Origin: an uncultured Collinsella sp.
GTDB lineage: Bacteria > Actinomycetota > Coriobacteriia > Coriobacteriales > Coriobacteriaceae
Assembly: GCA_900757495.1 (NCBI GenBank)
Contig: CAAENX010000006.1
Coordinates: forward strand, 1-56,553
DNA: 56,553 nucleotides
Direction: 5' to 3'
The translations under genes and the position numbers were made by a program. Each line of letters starts with the position of its first letter. The stretch's first letter is position 1. The notes beneath the pieces were generated by a model. The model worked only from the letters and a program-made list of their open reading frames with translations, ran no database searches and was not told the origin of the DNA. This document shows positions 16,547 to 25,713 of this stretch, in pieces.

Positions 16547-18058
16547 ATGGCTACGTTCTTTCCCGGTGAGTCCCACACGTTTTCGGAGTATCTGCTGGTC
16601 CCTGGTTACTCGTCCTCGCAGTGCATCCCCAACAACGTCTCTCTTAAGACGCCGCTAACCCGCTTCAAGCGCGGTGAGAAGCCGGCAATCACCCTGAACA
16701 TCCCCATGGTTTCCGCCATCATGCAGTCCGTCTCGGGCGTCGACATGGGTGTCGCGCTCGCTACCGAGGGTGGCCTGTCCTTCATTTACGGTTCCCAGAG
16801 CGCCGAGTCCGAGGCCGCTATGGTCAAGGCCGTCAAGGATCACAAGGCCGGCTTCGTTCAGTCCGATTCCACGCTGACCCCCGACATGACCATGGAGCAG
16901 GTCATTGAGCTCAAGGAGAAGACCGGTCACTCCACTATGCCGGTCACCGACGACGGCACCCCCAAGGGCAAGCTCCTGGGCATCGTCACCAGCCGCGATT
17001 ATCGCCCCAGCCGCGATGACCATCAGAAGAAGGTCTCCGAGTTCATGACCCCGCGTGAGCAGCTCATCGTGGGCGACAAGAACATCAGCCTCAAGGTTGC
17101 CAACGACGTCATTTGGGACAACAAGCTCAACGCCCTGCCGATCGTCGACGACAACGATCACCTTATGGGCATCGTCTTCCGCAAGGACTACGACAGCCAC
17201 AAGACCAACCCCAACGAGCTGCTCGATAACGACAAGCGCTACATGGTCGGCGCCGGTATCAACACCCGCGACTATGCCGAGCGCGTGCCGCTGCTCATCG
17301 AGGCCGGCGCGGATGTCCTGTGCATCGACTCTTCCGAGGGCTTCAGCGAGTGGCAGAAGCGCACCATCGAGTGGATCCGCGCCAACTACGGCGAGGACGT
17401 CAAGGTCGGTGCCGGCAACGTCGTCGACGCCGAGGGCTTCCGCTTCCTGGCCGACTGCGGTGCCGACTTCATCAAGGTCGGTATCGGCGGCGGTTCTATC
17501 TGCATCACCCGCGAGACCAAGGGCATCGGCCGTGGCCAGGCCACCGCGCTGATCGATGTCTGCCGCGCCCGTGACGAGTACTACGAGGAGACCGGTGTCT
17601 ACGTGCCCGTGTGCTCCGACGGCGGCATCGTCTACGACTACCACATGACGCTCGCCCTTGCCATGGGTGCCGACTTTATGATGCTGGGCCGCTACTTCGC
17701 CCGCTTCGACGAGAGCCCGACCGAGCGCGTCAACGTCAACGGTCAGTACATGAAGGAGTACTGGGGCGAGGGTTCTGCGCGTGCCCGCAACTGGCAGCGC
17801 TACGACCTGGGCGGCGCCGCGAAGCTCAGCTTCGTCGAGGGCGTCGACTCCTACGTTCCCTACGCCGGCTCCCTCAAGGACGGCGTGGGCGGCACGCTCT
17901 ACAAGGTCAAGTCCACGATGTGCAACTGCGGTGCCCTCTCGATCCCCGAGCTCCAGGAAAAGGCACGCCTGACCCTGGTCTCCTCGACCTCGATCGTCGA
18001 AGGCGGAGCCCACGACGTCGTAGTCAAGGACTCCCAACAGAGCGTAACGTATCGATAA
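16547..18058 (+). CDS. guaB: IMP dehydrogenase
   Basis: 503 residues. It catalyses NAD-dependent oxidation of IMP to XMP, the committed step of GMP synthesis. The TIM barrel is interrupted by two CBS domains (about 95-220, e.g. VSEFMTPREQLIVGD and LPIVDDNDHLMGIV). The catalytic loop GGGSICITRETKGIGRGQ places the nucleophile at Cys319. The flap and C-terminal segment are complete. An AAGGAG site precedes the ATG. It appears to be a single-gene unit ended by the hairpin at 18107-18141. Confidence 0.95.
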   Translation: MATFFPGESHTFSEYLLVPGYSSSQCIPNNVSLKTPLTRFKRGEKPAITLNIPMVSAIMQSVSGVDMGVALATEGGLSFIYGSQSAESEAAMVKAVKDHKAGFVQSDSTLTPDMTMEQVIELKEKTGHSTMPVTDDGTPKGKLLGIVTSRDYRPSRDDHQKKVSEFMTPREQLIVGDKNISLKVANDVIWDNKLNALPIVDDNDHLMGIVFRKDYDSHKTNPNELLDNDKRYMVGAGINTRDYAERVPLLIEAGADVLCIDSSEGFSEWQKRTIEWIRANYGEDVKVGAGNVVDAEGFRFLADCGADFIKVGIGGGSICITRETKGIGRGQATALIDVCRARDEYYEETGVYVPVCSDGGIVYDYHMTLALAMGADFMMLGRYFARFDESPTERVNVNGQYMKEYWGEGSARARNWQRYDLGGAAKLSFVEGVDSYVPYAGSLKDGVGGTLYKVKSTMCNCGALSIPELQEKARLTLVSSTSIVEGGAHDVVVKDSQQSVTYR

Positions 18059-18106
18059 GATAAGACCTGCACATAAAGGTTGAGCCTCAACCACGTTATT
18101 TAGATA

Positions 18107-18141
18107 AAGCGAGATGCCTGCAAGTCGCAGGCATCTCGCTT
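18107..18141 (+). terminator. guaB terminator
   Basis: A 15-bp perfect stem (18107-18121 with 18127-18141) has a 5-nt loop and lies about 50 bases after the guaB stop. The tail is only moderately T-rich (TTGTCGTATTTGTT). Confidence 0.7.
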
Positions 18142-18175
18142 GTCGTATTTGTTATCATCAGTCAAGTTAACCTTA

Positions 18176-18294
18176 GGGTCGGGCGGCTTAGCTTTGTTCG
18201 CTACAAGTTCCGCACGCAAAGAAGAGCACTTAATGTGCTCTTCGTCTTGCGCAGGACTGTCCGCAGTAGCGAATAAAGCTAAGCCGACCGACCC
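18176..18294 (+). ncRNA. Large inverted-repeat leader directly upstream of leuS (unknown class)
   Basis: The outer arms 18176-18204 and 18266-18294 are inverted copies of 29 bases with 27 matches. One of the two differences is a G-U pair in RNA, so a very long helix is possible. Inside is a second perfect 9-bp hairpin (18221-18229 with 18235-18243), and parts of the remaining sequence also pair. It ends 23 bases before the leuS ATG. I see no T-box antiterminator sequence, so this is not called a T-box. It may be a cis-regulatory leader or a repeat. Confidence 0.45.
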
Positions 18295-18317
18295 CATTAA
18301 AGATTAAAGGAGCTGAT

Positions 18318-20894
18318 ATGTGCGATTGCACAGATCATAAGGATGAGATCCCTGCCTACGACGCGCAGGCCATTGAGTCCAAGTGGATGAAGGCCTGGGA
18401 GGACTCCAACCTCTTTGCCGTCGACACCGACGACAGCAAGCCCAAGAAGTATGTGCTCGAGATGTTCCCGTATCCGTCGGGCGACCTGCACATGGGCCAC
18501 GCGCGCAACTACACCATCGGCGATGCCATGGCCCGTCAGGCCCGCATGCGCGGCTACGACGTGCTGCACCCCATCGGCTTCGATGCCTTTGGTCTGCCCG
18601 CCGAGAATGCCGCCATCAAGCACAACACACAGGCTGCCGCCTGGACGTATAAGAACATGGACCAGGCGCTCGCCACGATGAGGCGCATGGGCTTCTCCTA
18701 CGATCTGGATCGTACCGTTAAGACCTGTAGCCCCGACTACTATCGCTGGGGTCAGTGGATCTTTGAAAAGATGTGGGAAAAGGGTCTGGTCTACCGCAAG
18801 AAGAACCCGGTCAACTGGTGCCCCACCTGCAAGACCGTTTTGGCCAACGAGCAGGTAACCGAGGGCAAGTGCTGGCGTTGCGGCACCGAGCCCGAGAAGC
18901 GTGACCTCGAGCAGTGGTACTACAAGATCACCGACTACTCCCAGGAGCTGCTCGATGACCTGGAGAAGCTCCCCGGCTGGCCCGAGCGCGTCAAGCAGAT
19001 GCAGGCCAACTGGATCGGCCGCTCCGAGGGCGCCGAGGTCGACTTTACCCTGTGCGACACCGATGGCGAGCCCATCGAGGGCGACGAGGGTAAGATCACC
19101 GTCTTCACCACGCGCGCCGACACGCTCTTTGGCGTTTCCTTCTTTGTCCTGTCTCCCGAGTACGTGCGCCTGCACGAGCTCGTCGAGGGCACTCAGTACG
19201 AGGAGGCCGTCACCAAGATCGTCGAGGACTCCAAGCATATCTCTGCCGTCGAGCGCGCCCAGGGTACCCTCGAGAAGCACGGCGCCTTTACGGGCCGCTA
19301 CGTGGTAAACCCCGTCAACGGCGAGAAGATCCCCGTGTGGGTTGCTGACTATGTCGTTGCCGACTACGGCACCGGTGCCGTCATGGCCGTTCCCTGCGGC
19401 GACCAGCGCGACTTTGAGTTCGCCCGCAAGTACGACCTGCCTATCGTGCCGATCATCCTGGACGATGAGGATCGCGCTGCCGTCGAGGCTAGCGGCGAGA
19501 CCATCGACACCTTCCATGCCGAGAACGTCGACTGGGATTGCGCCCACGCTGCCGAGGGCACGCTCGTCCAGTCGGGCAAGTACACCGGCATGCGCGGCGG
19601 CAAGCACTCTGAGGGCGAGGCTGCCATCGTGGCCGACCTCGAGGCCATGGGCTGCGGCCGTCGCAAGGTCGAGTTCCGCCTGCGCGACTGGCTCATCAGC
19701 CGTCAGCGTTACTGGGGCAACCCCATCCCGGCCATCCACTGCGAGCACTGCGGCATCGTGCCCGTGCCCGAGGACCAGCTGCCGGTGACGCTGCCCGAGA
19801 ACCTGGACCTGGGTGCCGGCGAGACCCTCGCCGAGTGCAAGGAGTTCTACGAGACCACCTGCCCGGTCTGTGGTCGCCCGGCCAAGCGCGAGACCGATAC
19901 CATGGACACCTTCACCTGCTCCAGCTGGTATTACCTGCGCTATGCCGACCCGCACAACACCGAGCTGCCCTTCTCCCGTGAGGCCGCCGATCGTTGGATG
20001 CCCGTCGATAACTACATCGGCGGCATCGAGCACGCTATTCTGCACCTGCTCTACAGCCGCTTCTTTACCAAGGCGCTTCGCGACCTGGGCCTGCTGAGTG
20101 TGGACGAGCCCTTCACTAACCTGCTGTGCCAGGGTATGGTCAAGGACGAGAACGGCGACACCATGTCCAAGTCCAAGGGCAATGTCGTGCCCCCGAGCTC
20201 GGTCATCGAGCCCTACGGCGCCGACACCATGCGTCTGGCGATCCTGTTTATCGCCCCGCCCGAGAAGGATTTCGACTGGGACCCCAAGGCCGTTGAGGGC
20301 GCCAACCGCTTCATCAAGCGCGCCTGGCGTATCGTTTGGCAGCTCGTCCAGTCCGGCGACGCCAGCGTGGCTTTCGACAAGTCAGCGCTCGACGAGGTTG
20401 CGATGAAGCTCTATCGCGAGCGTCACCGCACCATCGCCAAGTGCACCGAGGACTTCGATCGCGGCCAGTTCAACACCGCCATCTCGGCCGTCATGGAGCT
20501 CGTCAACGCGGCGAGCGCCTACCTCAACGCCACTGAGGTCGCTTTCCGTGACAAGGCGCTGTGCTACGGCGTGGCTAAGGATATCGTGAGCGTCCTTGCC
20601 CCCATCTGCCCGTTCTGGGCCGACGAGCTGTGGCATGAGGCGCTCGGCTGCGAGGGCAATGCCTACACCGCCGCCTGGCCCGAGTTCGACTTGGCCGAGT
20701 CCATCGAGAACACGGTGCAGATCGTCGTCCAGGTGCTCGGCAAGGTCCGTGGCCGCATCGACGTCGCCCGCGACGCCTCCAACGAGGAGATGCAGGCTGC
20801 CGCCGAGGCCGCCGTCGCCAAGTGGACCGAGGGTAAGACCGTTGTCAAGGCCATCTGCGTACCCGGCAAGCTGGTCAACCTAGTGGTTAAGTAA
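18318..20894 (+). CDS. leuS: Leucyl-tRNA synthetase
   Basis: 858 residues, full length. It charges tRNA-Leu. The class I signatures are present: HMGH in YPSGDLHMGHARNYTIG (residues about 50-66) and TMSKSKGN near 615. Zinc-type cysteines occur in NWCPTCKTVL and CWRCGTEPE. The editing domain contains TVFTTRADTLFG-like sequence, here ITVFTTRADTLFG. The anticodon-binding domain and the LeuRS C-terminal domain complete the protein. An AAGGAG site is placed six bases before the ATG. Confidence 0.97.
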   Translation: MCDCTDHKDEIPAYDAQAIESKWMKAWEDSNLFAVDTDDSKPKKYVLEMFPYPSGDLHMGHARNYTIGDAMARQARMRGYDVLHPIGFDAFGLPAENAAIKHNTQAAAWTYKNMDQALATMRRMGFSYDLDRTVKTCSPDYYRWGQWIFEKMWEKGLVYRKKNPVNWCPTCKTVLANEQVTEGKCWRCGTEPEKRDLEQWYYKITDYSQELLDDLEKLPGWPERVKQMQANWIGRSEGAEVDFTLCDTDGEPIEGDEGKITVFTTRADTLFGVSFFVLSPEYVRLHELVEGTQYEEAVTKIVEDSKHISAVERAQGTLEKHGAFTGRYVVNPVNGEKIPVWVADYVVADYGTGAVMAVPCGDQRDFEFARKYDLPIVPIILDDEDRAAVEASGETIDTFHAENVDWDCAHAAEGTLVQSGKYTGMRGGKHSEGEAAIVADLEAMGCGRRKVEFRLRDWLISRQRYWGNPIPAIHCEHCGIVPVPEDQLPVTLPENLDLGAGETLAECKEFYETTCPVCGRPAKRETDTMDTFTCSSWYYLRYADPHNTELPFSREAADRWMPVDNYIGGIEHAILHLLYSRFFTKALRDLGLLSVDEPFTNLLCQGMVKDENGDTMSKSKGNVVPPSSVIEPYGADTMRLAILFIAPPEKDFDWDPKAVEGANRFIKRAWRIVWQLVQSGDASVAFDKSALDEVAMKLYRERHRTIAKCTEDFDRGQFNTAISAVMELVNAASAYLNATEVAFRDKALCYGVAKDIVSVLAPICPFWADELWHEALGCEGNAYTAAWPEFDLAESIENTVQIVVQVLGKVRGRIDVARDASNEEMQAAAEAAVAKWTEGKTVVKAICVPGKLVNLVVK

Positions 20895-20923
20895 ACGCCG
20901 CACGTATAGCCGGCGTGTAAAAG

Positions 20924-20962
20924 ACGAGGGACGATCCGGCTGGATCGCCCCTCGTTTTGTTT
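20924..20962 (+). terminator. leuS intrinsic terminator
   Basis: A GC-rich stem (20924-20937 with 20942-20955, one internal mismatch) has a 4-nt loop and is followed by TTTTGTTTT. A smaller hairpin (20895-20900 with 20911-20916) precedes it. Confidence 0.85.
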
Positions 20963-21045
20963 TGTCTGCTCGCGGCGCCCGCGGTCAATTGTTCTATTCT
21001 TGTGGAGATGCTGTGGGCGCGCTGACCTGCGAGTTTCTGTTGTGC

Positions 21046-21074
21046 TTGCACGTTTTCGCAGGTATTGGTATAGT
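21046..21074 (+). promoter_or_regulatory. Promoter of the rimP-nusA-infB operon
   Basis: TTGCAC (21046-21051), 17 bp, TATAGT (21069-21074). The predicted start point is about 20 bases before the leader hairpin at 21101. Confidence 0.65.
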
Positions 21075-21100
21075 TTGCTTGCAAATGAAGTTGTAATTGA

Positions 21101-21132
21101 AAGAAGTGGGGTTTCGGCCCCGCTTCTTTTTT
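21101..21132 (+). terminator. Leader terminator (attenuator) before rimP
   Basis: An 11-bp stem (21101-21111 with 21118-21128, one G-T pair) has a TTTCGG loop and is followed by six T (21127-21132). It sits between the promoter and the rimP start, so every transcript must pass it. Control of nusA operons by early termination and antitermination is known in other bacteria, so feedback by NusA is a reasonable guess. Confidence 0.7.
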
Positions 21133-21152
21133 GTATGGATGGAGGTGCCGCA

Positions 21153-21647
21153 ATGGTCAAGACCAAGACCGAGCAGGCGATCATCGACGCGCTCGAGGCC
21201 GTTGCTCCCCAGCACGATGTCGACATTGTCGACGTTGAGCTCGTGGGTGCCACCAAGGCCCCCTGCGTGCGCGTGCGTATCGAGGGTGCCGAGGGTCAGA
21301 GCCTGTCGCTCAATGACGTCACGGCCAACACCAAGTGGGTCGGCGATGTGATTGAGGAGCTCGACCCTATCTCTTCGAGCTATACGCTTGAGGTGTCGAG
21401 CCCGGGCATGGCGCGCCCGCTGCGCCGTCCGCGCGACTTTGCCCGCTTTGTGGGCGAGAACTGTGAGCTCACCTCCACCGCCTCCGAGGGCCGTCGCAAG
21501 TACGCCGGCAAGATTGCGGCTGCGACCGAGACCGACGTGACCCTCGAGCTCGAGGACGGCGAGTCCGTCACCCTCGATTTCTCTGATGTTAAAAAGTGCA
21601 AGTTGAAGCCCACCTACGACTTCAAGCCCGCGAAGGAAGGAAAGTAA
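21153..21647 (+). CDS. rimP: Ribosome maturation factor RimP
   Basis: 164 residues, normal for the family. It helps 30S subunit assembly. The N-terminal domain contains VDIVDVELVGATKAPCVRVRIEG and the conserved ELDPISSSYTLEVSSPGMARPLR. The C-terminal SH3-like domain follows. The ATG at 21153 is chosen because GGAGG lies eight bases upstream; an in-frame ATG at 21135 is too close to the terminator T-run. It is the first gene of the long operon. Confidence 0.93.
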   Translation: MVKTKTEQAIIDALEAVAPQHDVDIVDVELVGATKAPCVRVRIEGAEGQSLSLNDVTANTKWVGDVIEELDPISSSYTLEVSSPGMARPLRRPRDFARFVGENCELTSTASEGRRKYAGKIAAATETDVTLELEDGESVTLDFSDVKKCKLKPTYDFKPAKEGK

Positions 21648-21648
21648 G

Positions 21649-22896
21649 ATGGCAGCATCCGACATGATGTCCGCCCTGATGGAGCTTTGCCAGGAGAAGC
21701 ACATCGACCAGCTCTACCTGATCGACCGCCTGGAGCAGTCGCTCGCCAAGAGCTATGCCGAGATCCTGCATCTTGAGTGGGGCGCCAAGGTGACCATCGA
21801 CCGCACCACCGGCAAGATCTACGTCTACCGCCTGGAGCCGATCGACGATTCCATGGACGAGGAGGGCAACTTCACCGAGTTCGAGGAGATCGACGTCACC
21901 CCCAAGAACACGAGCCGCATCGCCGCCCAGCACGCCAAGGCCGAGATCAATGCCATCGTGCGCAACTCCGCCCGCGAGCAGATCTACGAGGAGTTCTCCG
22001 GCCGCATCGGTGACCTCATCAGCGGCACCGTGCTGCAGTCCACGCCCGACTTCACGATCGTCAAGATTCGTGAGGGCGTCGAGGCCGAGCTGCCGCACTT
22101 CGATCAGCGCCGTTACGAGAACGAGCGCAACGAGCGCCCGATGGGTGAGCGCTACCTGCACAACCAGCATATCAAGGCCGTAATCATCGACGTTCGCGAC
22201 CCCAACTCCAACCTGCAGCCGGTTCGTGGCGAGCACAGCCGTCCGCCGATCGTCATCTCCCGTACCCACCCCGAGCTCATGCGTCGTCTGTTTGAGCAGG
22301 AGGTGCCCGAGATCTATGAGGGCACCGTCCAGATCAAGTCGATCGCCCGCGAGCCCGGCCAGCGTTCCAAGGTTGCCGTCCACTCGCTCGACGACCGCCT
22401 GGATCCCGTGGGCGCCTGCGTCGGCCCCAAGGGCAGCCGTGTTCGCGCTGTCGTGGGCGAGCTCCGTGGCGAGCGCGTCGACGTCATCCTGTGGGATGCC
22501 GATCCTGCCGTCTACGTCGCCAACGCCCTGTCGCCCGCTAAGGTCACCCGCGTCCTCATTGACGAGGAGAAGGCCTACGCCGGCGTCATCGTCCCCGACG
22601 ACCAACTGTCCCTCGCCATCGGCAAGGAGGGCCAGAACGCCCGCCTCGCCGCGCGCCTGACCGGCTGGCACATCGACATCAAGTCCGAGACGCTTGCCGC
22701 CGACATCCTCAAGAACGTTCCCGTTCACGAGGAGCCCGCCGCCGACCTGATCGGTGACGAGGAGGACGAGGACGTCCGTCGCTGCGAGTACGTGTCCGAG
22801 GACGGCATCCAGTGCCGCAACCAGGCCCGTCCCGGCTCCCGTTTCTGCGGTGTCCACGACACCGACGCCTTCGATGATGCGGAGGACCTGATCTAG
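21649..22896 (+). CDS. nusA: Transcription factor NusA with a C-terminal Cys/His cluster
   Basis: 415 residues. The order is N-terminal RNA polymerase-binding domain, S1 domain (about 125-200), then two KH domains (VGACVGPKGSRV and AIGKEGQNARLA). The last 45 residues add CEYVSEDGIQCRN and SRFCGVHD, giving a Cys-x8-Cys-x10-Cys-x2-His pattern that looks like a small zinc-binding motif. The usual NusA of Actinobacteria stops after KH2 and a short tail. The gene starts one base after rimP stops. It acts in pausing, termination and antitermination. Confidence 0.93.
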   Translation: MAASDMMSALMELCQEKHIDQLYLIDRLEQSLAKSYAEILHLEWGAKVTIDRTTGKIYVYRLEPIDDSMDEEGNFTEFEEIDVTPKNTSRIAAQHAKAEINAIVRNSAREQIYEEFSGRIGDLISGTVLQSTPDFTIVKIREGVEAELPHFDQRRYENERNERPMGERYLHNQHIKAVIIDVRDPNSNLQPVRGEHSRPPIVISRTHPELMRRLFEQEVPEIYEGTVQIKSIAREPGQRSKVAVHSLDDRLDPVGACVGPKGSRVRAVVGELRGERVDVILWDADPAVYVANALSPAKVTRVLIDEEKAYAGVIVPDDQLSLAIGKEGQNARLAARLTGWHIDIKSETLAADILKNVPVHEEPAADLIGDEEDEDVRRCEYVSEDGIQCRNQARPGSRFCGVHDTDAFDDAEDLI

Positions 22897-22987
22897 CGCG
22901 CGGTCGCGCCGGGCAGGTCCCAGCGCATACCCCACGCTCGTTCAGTCTCTAGGCACCCAAGGTGCCAGAAAGGGTAGGTGAAGTCAT

Positions 22988-25702
22988 ATGGCAAAAGTCC
23001 GTGTGTCCACCCTGGCCAAAGAGTTCGGTATGACCTCCAAGGAACTGATGGGTCATCTCGCCGAAATGAAGATTCCCGCTAAGTCCGCTTCCTCCACCTT
23101 GGAGGACGCCTATGTCGCCATGGTCCGCAAGCAGCTCGCCTCGGTGATCGAGGCCCGCGCTCAGGAAGTCGAGGCCGCCAAGCAGGCCGAGGAGCAGGCA
23201 GCTGCCGCCGAGGAGGCAGCACGTGCTGCCGAGGCAGAGCGCGAGCGCATCGCCGCCGAGAAGGCGCGCGAGGAGGAGCGCCGGCAGTTCGCCGCCGCCC
23301 AGGCTGCCGAGGAGGCCGCCCGCGCCGAGGCCGAGGCCAAGAAGAAGGCCGAGCAGGAGCGCCTTGCCCGCGAGAAGGAGGAGGCTGCCCGCGAGGCCCA
23401 GCGCCGCGCCGTTCCCGCTTCCGACTCCGGTTCGCGTTTCCGTTCGCTGCTTGACCAGATTGCCGCACAGGAGACCGTGCTCAAGGAGAAGAAGGACGCC
23501 GAGCAGAAGGCCAAGGCCGAGCGCGCTGCCGAGCGCGGCAACCGTCGTGGCGGCAACAACGACCGTCGCGGTGGCCGTCGTAACGATCGCAACGCCTCCG
23601 ACAACAACTCCGAGCGCAACGCCTCCGAGAGCCGTCCCCACAGCCATCGCACCAATGCCAGCAACAACGTCGCTGCCGGTATGGACTTCCCCAACCCCGA
23701 CAAGCAGGGCAAGGGCAAGAAGCGCAAGGGCGGTCACAACAACGAAGAGGACCACTACAGCCGCATGGCGCGCGAGGCCGAGGAGTACAGCCGCGAGAAG
23801 GTGCTCGAGGAGGCTCGTGCCGCCGTCGAGGAGGCCTCTCGCGAGTCCACCGGTCGCCGCAAAAAGCGCAAGGAGAAGCGCGAGCGCGAAGCTGCCAAGG
23901 CTCAGGAGGAGCGCAAGATAGAGGAGGCGCTGGCCCAGGGCGTGAACCCCGAGGAGCTCGATGCCATCAAGGTCTCCCAGGGCGTTACGGTCCAGGAGCT
24001 CGCCGAGGCGCTCGACGTTCCGGCCAACGATATCATCAAGCGCCTGTTCCTGCTGGGCACGCCGCTCACCATGACGCAGTCCATGTCCGACGACCTCGTC
24101 GAGCTCGTTGCCGACGACCTGGGTCGTCAGATCAAGATCATCACCCCCGAGGAGGAGAACACCTTCTCGTTCTACGACGATCCCGCCGACCTTAAGCCGC
24201 GCGCACCGGTCGTCACCGTCATGGGCCACGTCGACCACGGTAAGACGTCGCTGCTCGACGCCATCCGTCACACCGGCGTCGCTGCCGGCGAGGCGGGCGG
24301 CATTACCCAGGCCATCGGCGCTTCGCAGGTCATGATCAACGACCGCAAGATCACCTTCATCGATACCCCTGGCCACGCCACCTTTACGGCCATGCGTGCC
24401 CGTGGTGCCAAGGTGACCGACATCGTCATTCTGATCGTGGCCGCCGACGACGGCGTCATGCCCCAGACCATCGAGTCGATCAATCACGCCAAGGCCGCCG
24501 GCGTACCCATCGTCGTCGCCGTCAACAAGATCGATAAGCCGGGTGCCAACCCCGACCGCGTGCGCCAGGAGCTCACCGAGTACGGCATCATCCCCGAGGA
24601 GTGGGGCGGACAGAACATGTTCGTCAACATCTCGGCCAAGCAGAAGATCGGTATCGACGACCTGCTCGAGACCGTGCTGCTCCAGGCCGACGTGCTCGAG
24701 CTCAAGGCCAACCCCGACACTTTTGCCTCCGGTAACGTCCTCGAGGCTAAGCTCGACAAGGGCCGCGGTTCGGTTGCCACGGTGCTCGTGACCCGCGGTA
24801 CCCTGCACGTGGGCGATACGCTGGTCGCCGGCCTTACCTACGGTCGCGTCCGCGCCATGCTCGATCCCAAGGGCAACGCCGTCACCGAGGCCGGTCCTTC
24901 CGACGCCGTCGAGATCCTGGGCCTGCAGTCCGTGCCCAACGCCGGCGACGAGTTCCGCGTTTTCGAGGACGAGCGCGAGGCTCGCGCCCTGGCCGATGAG
25001 CGTTCACTCAAGGCCCGTATCGAGGAGCAGAGCCGCGTCAAGCACGTCACGCTCGAGAACCTCTTCGAGACCATTGCCGACGCCGAGGTCAAGGAGCTCA
25101 ACCTGATCATCAAGGCCGACGTCCAGGGTTCCATCGAGGCCCTTCAGGACTCGCTCGACAAGATGGATCAGTCCGAGGTTCGCATCAACACGATCCACTC
25201 CGCCGTTGGTGCCATCAACGAGACCGACGTCGTCCTGGCCGACGCCTCCAACGCCATCATCATCGGCTTTGGCGTCCGTCCCGACGGCAAGGCCCGCTCC
25301 GCCGCCGAGCGCGAGGGCGTCGAGATCCGTTGCTACGACGTCATCTACAAGTGCCTCGAGGACCTCGACGCAGCCCGTATCGGTATGCTCAAGCCCACCG
25401 AGGTCGAGGTTTCCACGGGTACCGCGACCGTTCTGGACACCTTCAAGGTGCCCAAGGTCGGTATCGCCGCCGGTGTCCGCGTCGAAGAGGGCGAGATCGC
25501 CGCGACCGATTCCGTGCGCCTGGTGCGCGACGGCATCGTGGTCTTCAACGGTAAAATCGCCTCGATGCGCCACTACAAGGACGAGGCCAAGAGCCTCAAG
25601 AGCGGCTCCGAGGGCGGTATTGGCTTGGAGAACTTCCAGGACATCAAGCCTGGCGACACCATTGAGGGCTACCGCATCGACCAGGTTGCCCGTACCGAGT
25701 AG
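22988..25702 (+). CDS. infB: Translation initiation factor IF-2
   Basis: 904 residues. An IF2_N helical domain opens the protein (VSTLAKEFGMTSKELMGHL). A long Glu/Ala/Arg-rich coiled linker (about 60-310) is followed by a second IF2_N-like domain (VQELAEALDVPANDIIKRL). The GTPase domain has GHVDHGKTS, DTPGHATF and NKIDKPG. Domains II-IV complete it. It brings initiator tRNA to the ribosome. It is 91 bases after nusA with no ylxR gene in between. Confidence 0.96.
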   Translation: MAKVRVSTLAKEFGMTSKELMGHLAEMKIPAKSASSTLEDAYVAMVRKQLASVIEARAQEVEAAKQAEEQAAAAEEAARAAEAERERIAAEKAREEERRQFAAAQAAEEAARAEAEAKKKAEQERLAREKEEAAREAQRRAVPASDSGSRFRSLLDQIAAQETVLKEKKDAEQKAKAERAAERGNRRGGNNDRRGGRRNDRNASDNNSERNASESRPHSHRTNASNNVAAGMDFPNPDKQGKGKKRKGGHNNEEDHYSRMAREAEEYSREKVLEEARAAVEEASRESTGRRKKRKEKREREAAKAQEERKIEEALAQGVNPEELDAIKVSQGVTVQELAEALDVPANDIIKRLFLLGTPLTMTQSMSDDLVELVADDLGRQIKIITPEEENTFSFYDDPADLKPRAPVVTVMGHVDHGKTSLLDAIRHTGVAAGEAGGITQAIGASQVMINDRKITFIDTPGHATFTAMRARGAKVTDIVILIVAADDGVMPQTIESINHAKAAGVPIVVAVNKIDKPGANPDRVRQELTEYGIIPEEWGGQNMFVNISAKQKIGIDDLLETVLLQADVLELKANPDTFASGNVLEAKLDKGRGSVATVLVTRGTLHVGDTLVAGLTYGRVRAMLDPKGNAVTEAGPSDAVEILGLQSVPNAGDEFRVFEDEREARALADERSLKARIEEQSRVKHVTLENLFETIADAEVKELNLIIKADVQGSIEALQDSLDKMDQSEVRINTIHSAVGAINETDVVLADASNAIIIGFGVRPDGKARSAAEREGVEIRCYDVIYKCLEDLDAARIGMLKPTEVEVSTGTATVLDTFKVPKVGIAAGVRVEEGEIAATDSVRLVRDGIVVFNGKIASMRHYKDEAKSLKSGSEGGIGLENFQDIKPGDTIEGYRIDQVARTE

Positions 25703-25713
25703 GGGGTAGCGCT

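Noticed and set aside
16655..18094. 479-residue minus-strand frame opposite guaB
   Set aside because: It is a mirror of the guaB codons (Val/Asp/Leu-rich) with no family features. Several other long antisense frames, e.g. opposite leuS, infB, smc and ftsH, are rejected for the same reason.
18176..18294. T-box riboswitch upstream of leuS
   Set aside because: No antiterminator consensus, no specifier loop with a Leu codon that could be placed with confidence, and no terminator T-run before the start.
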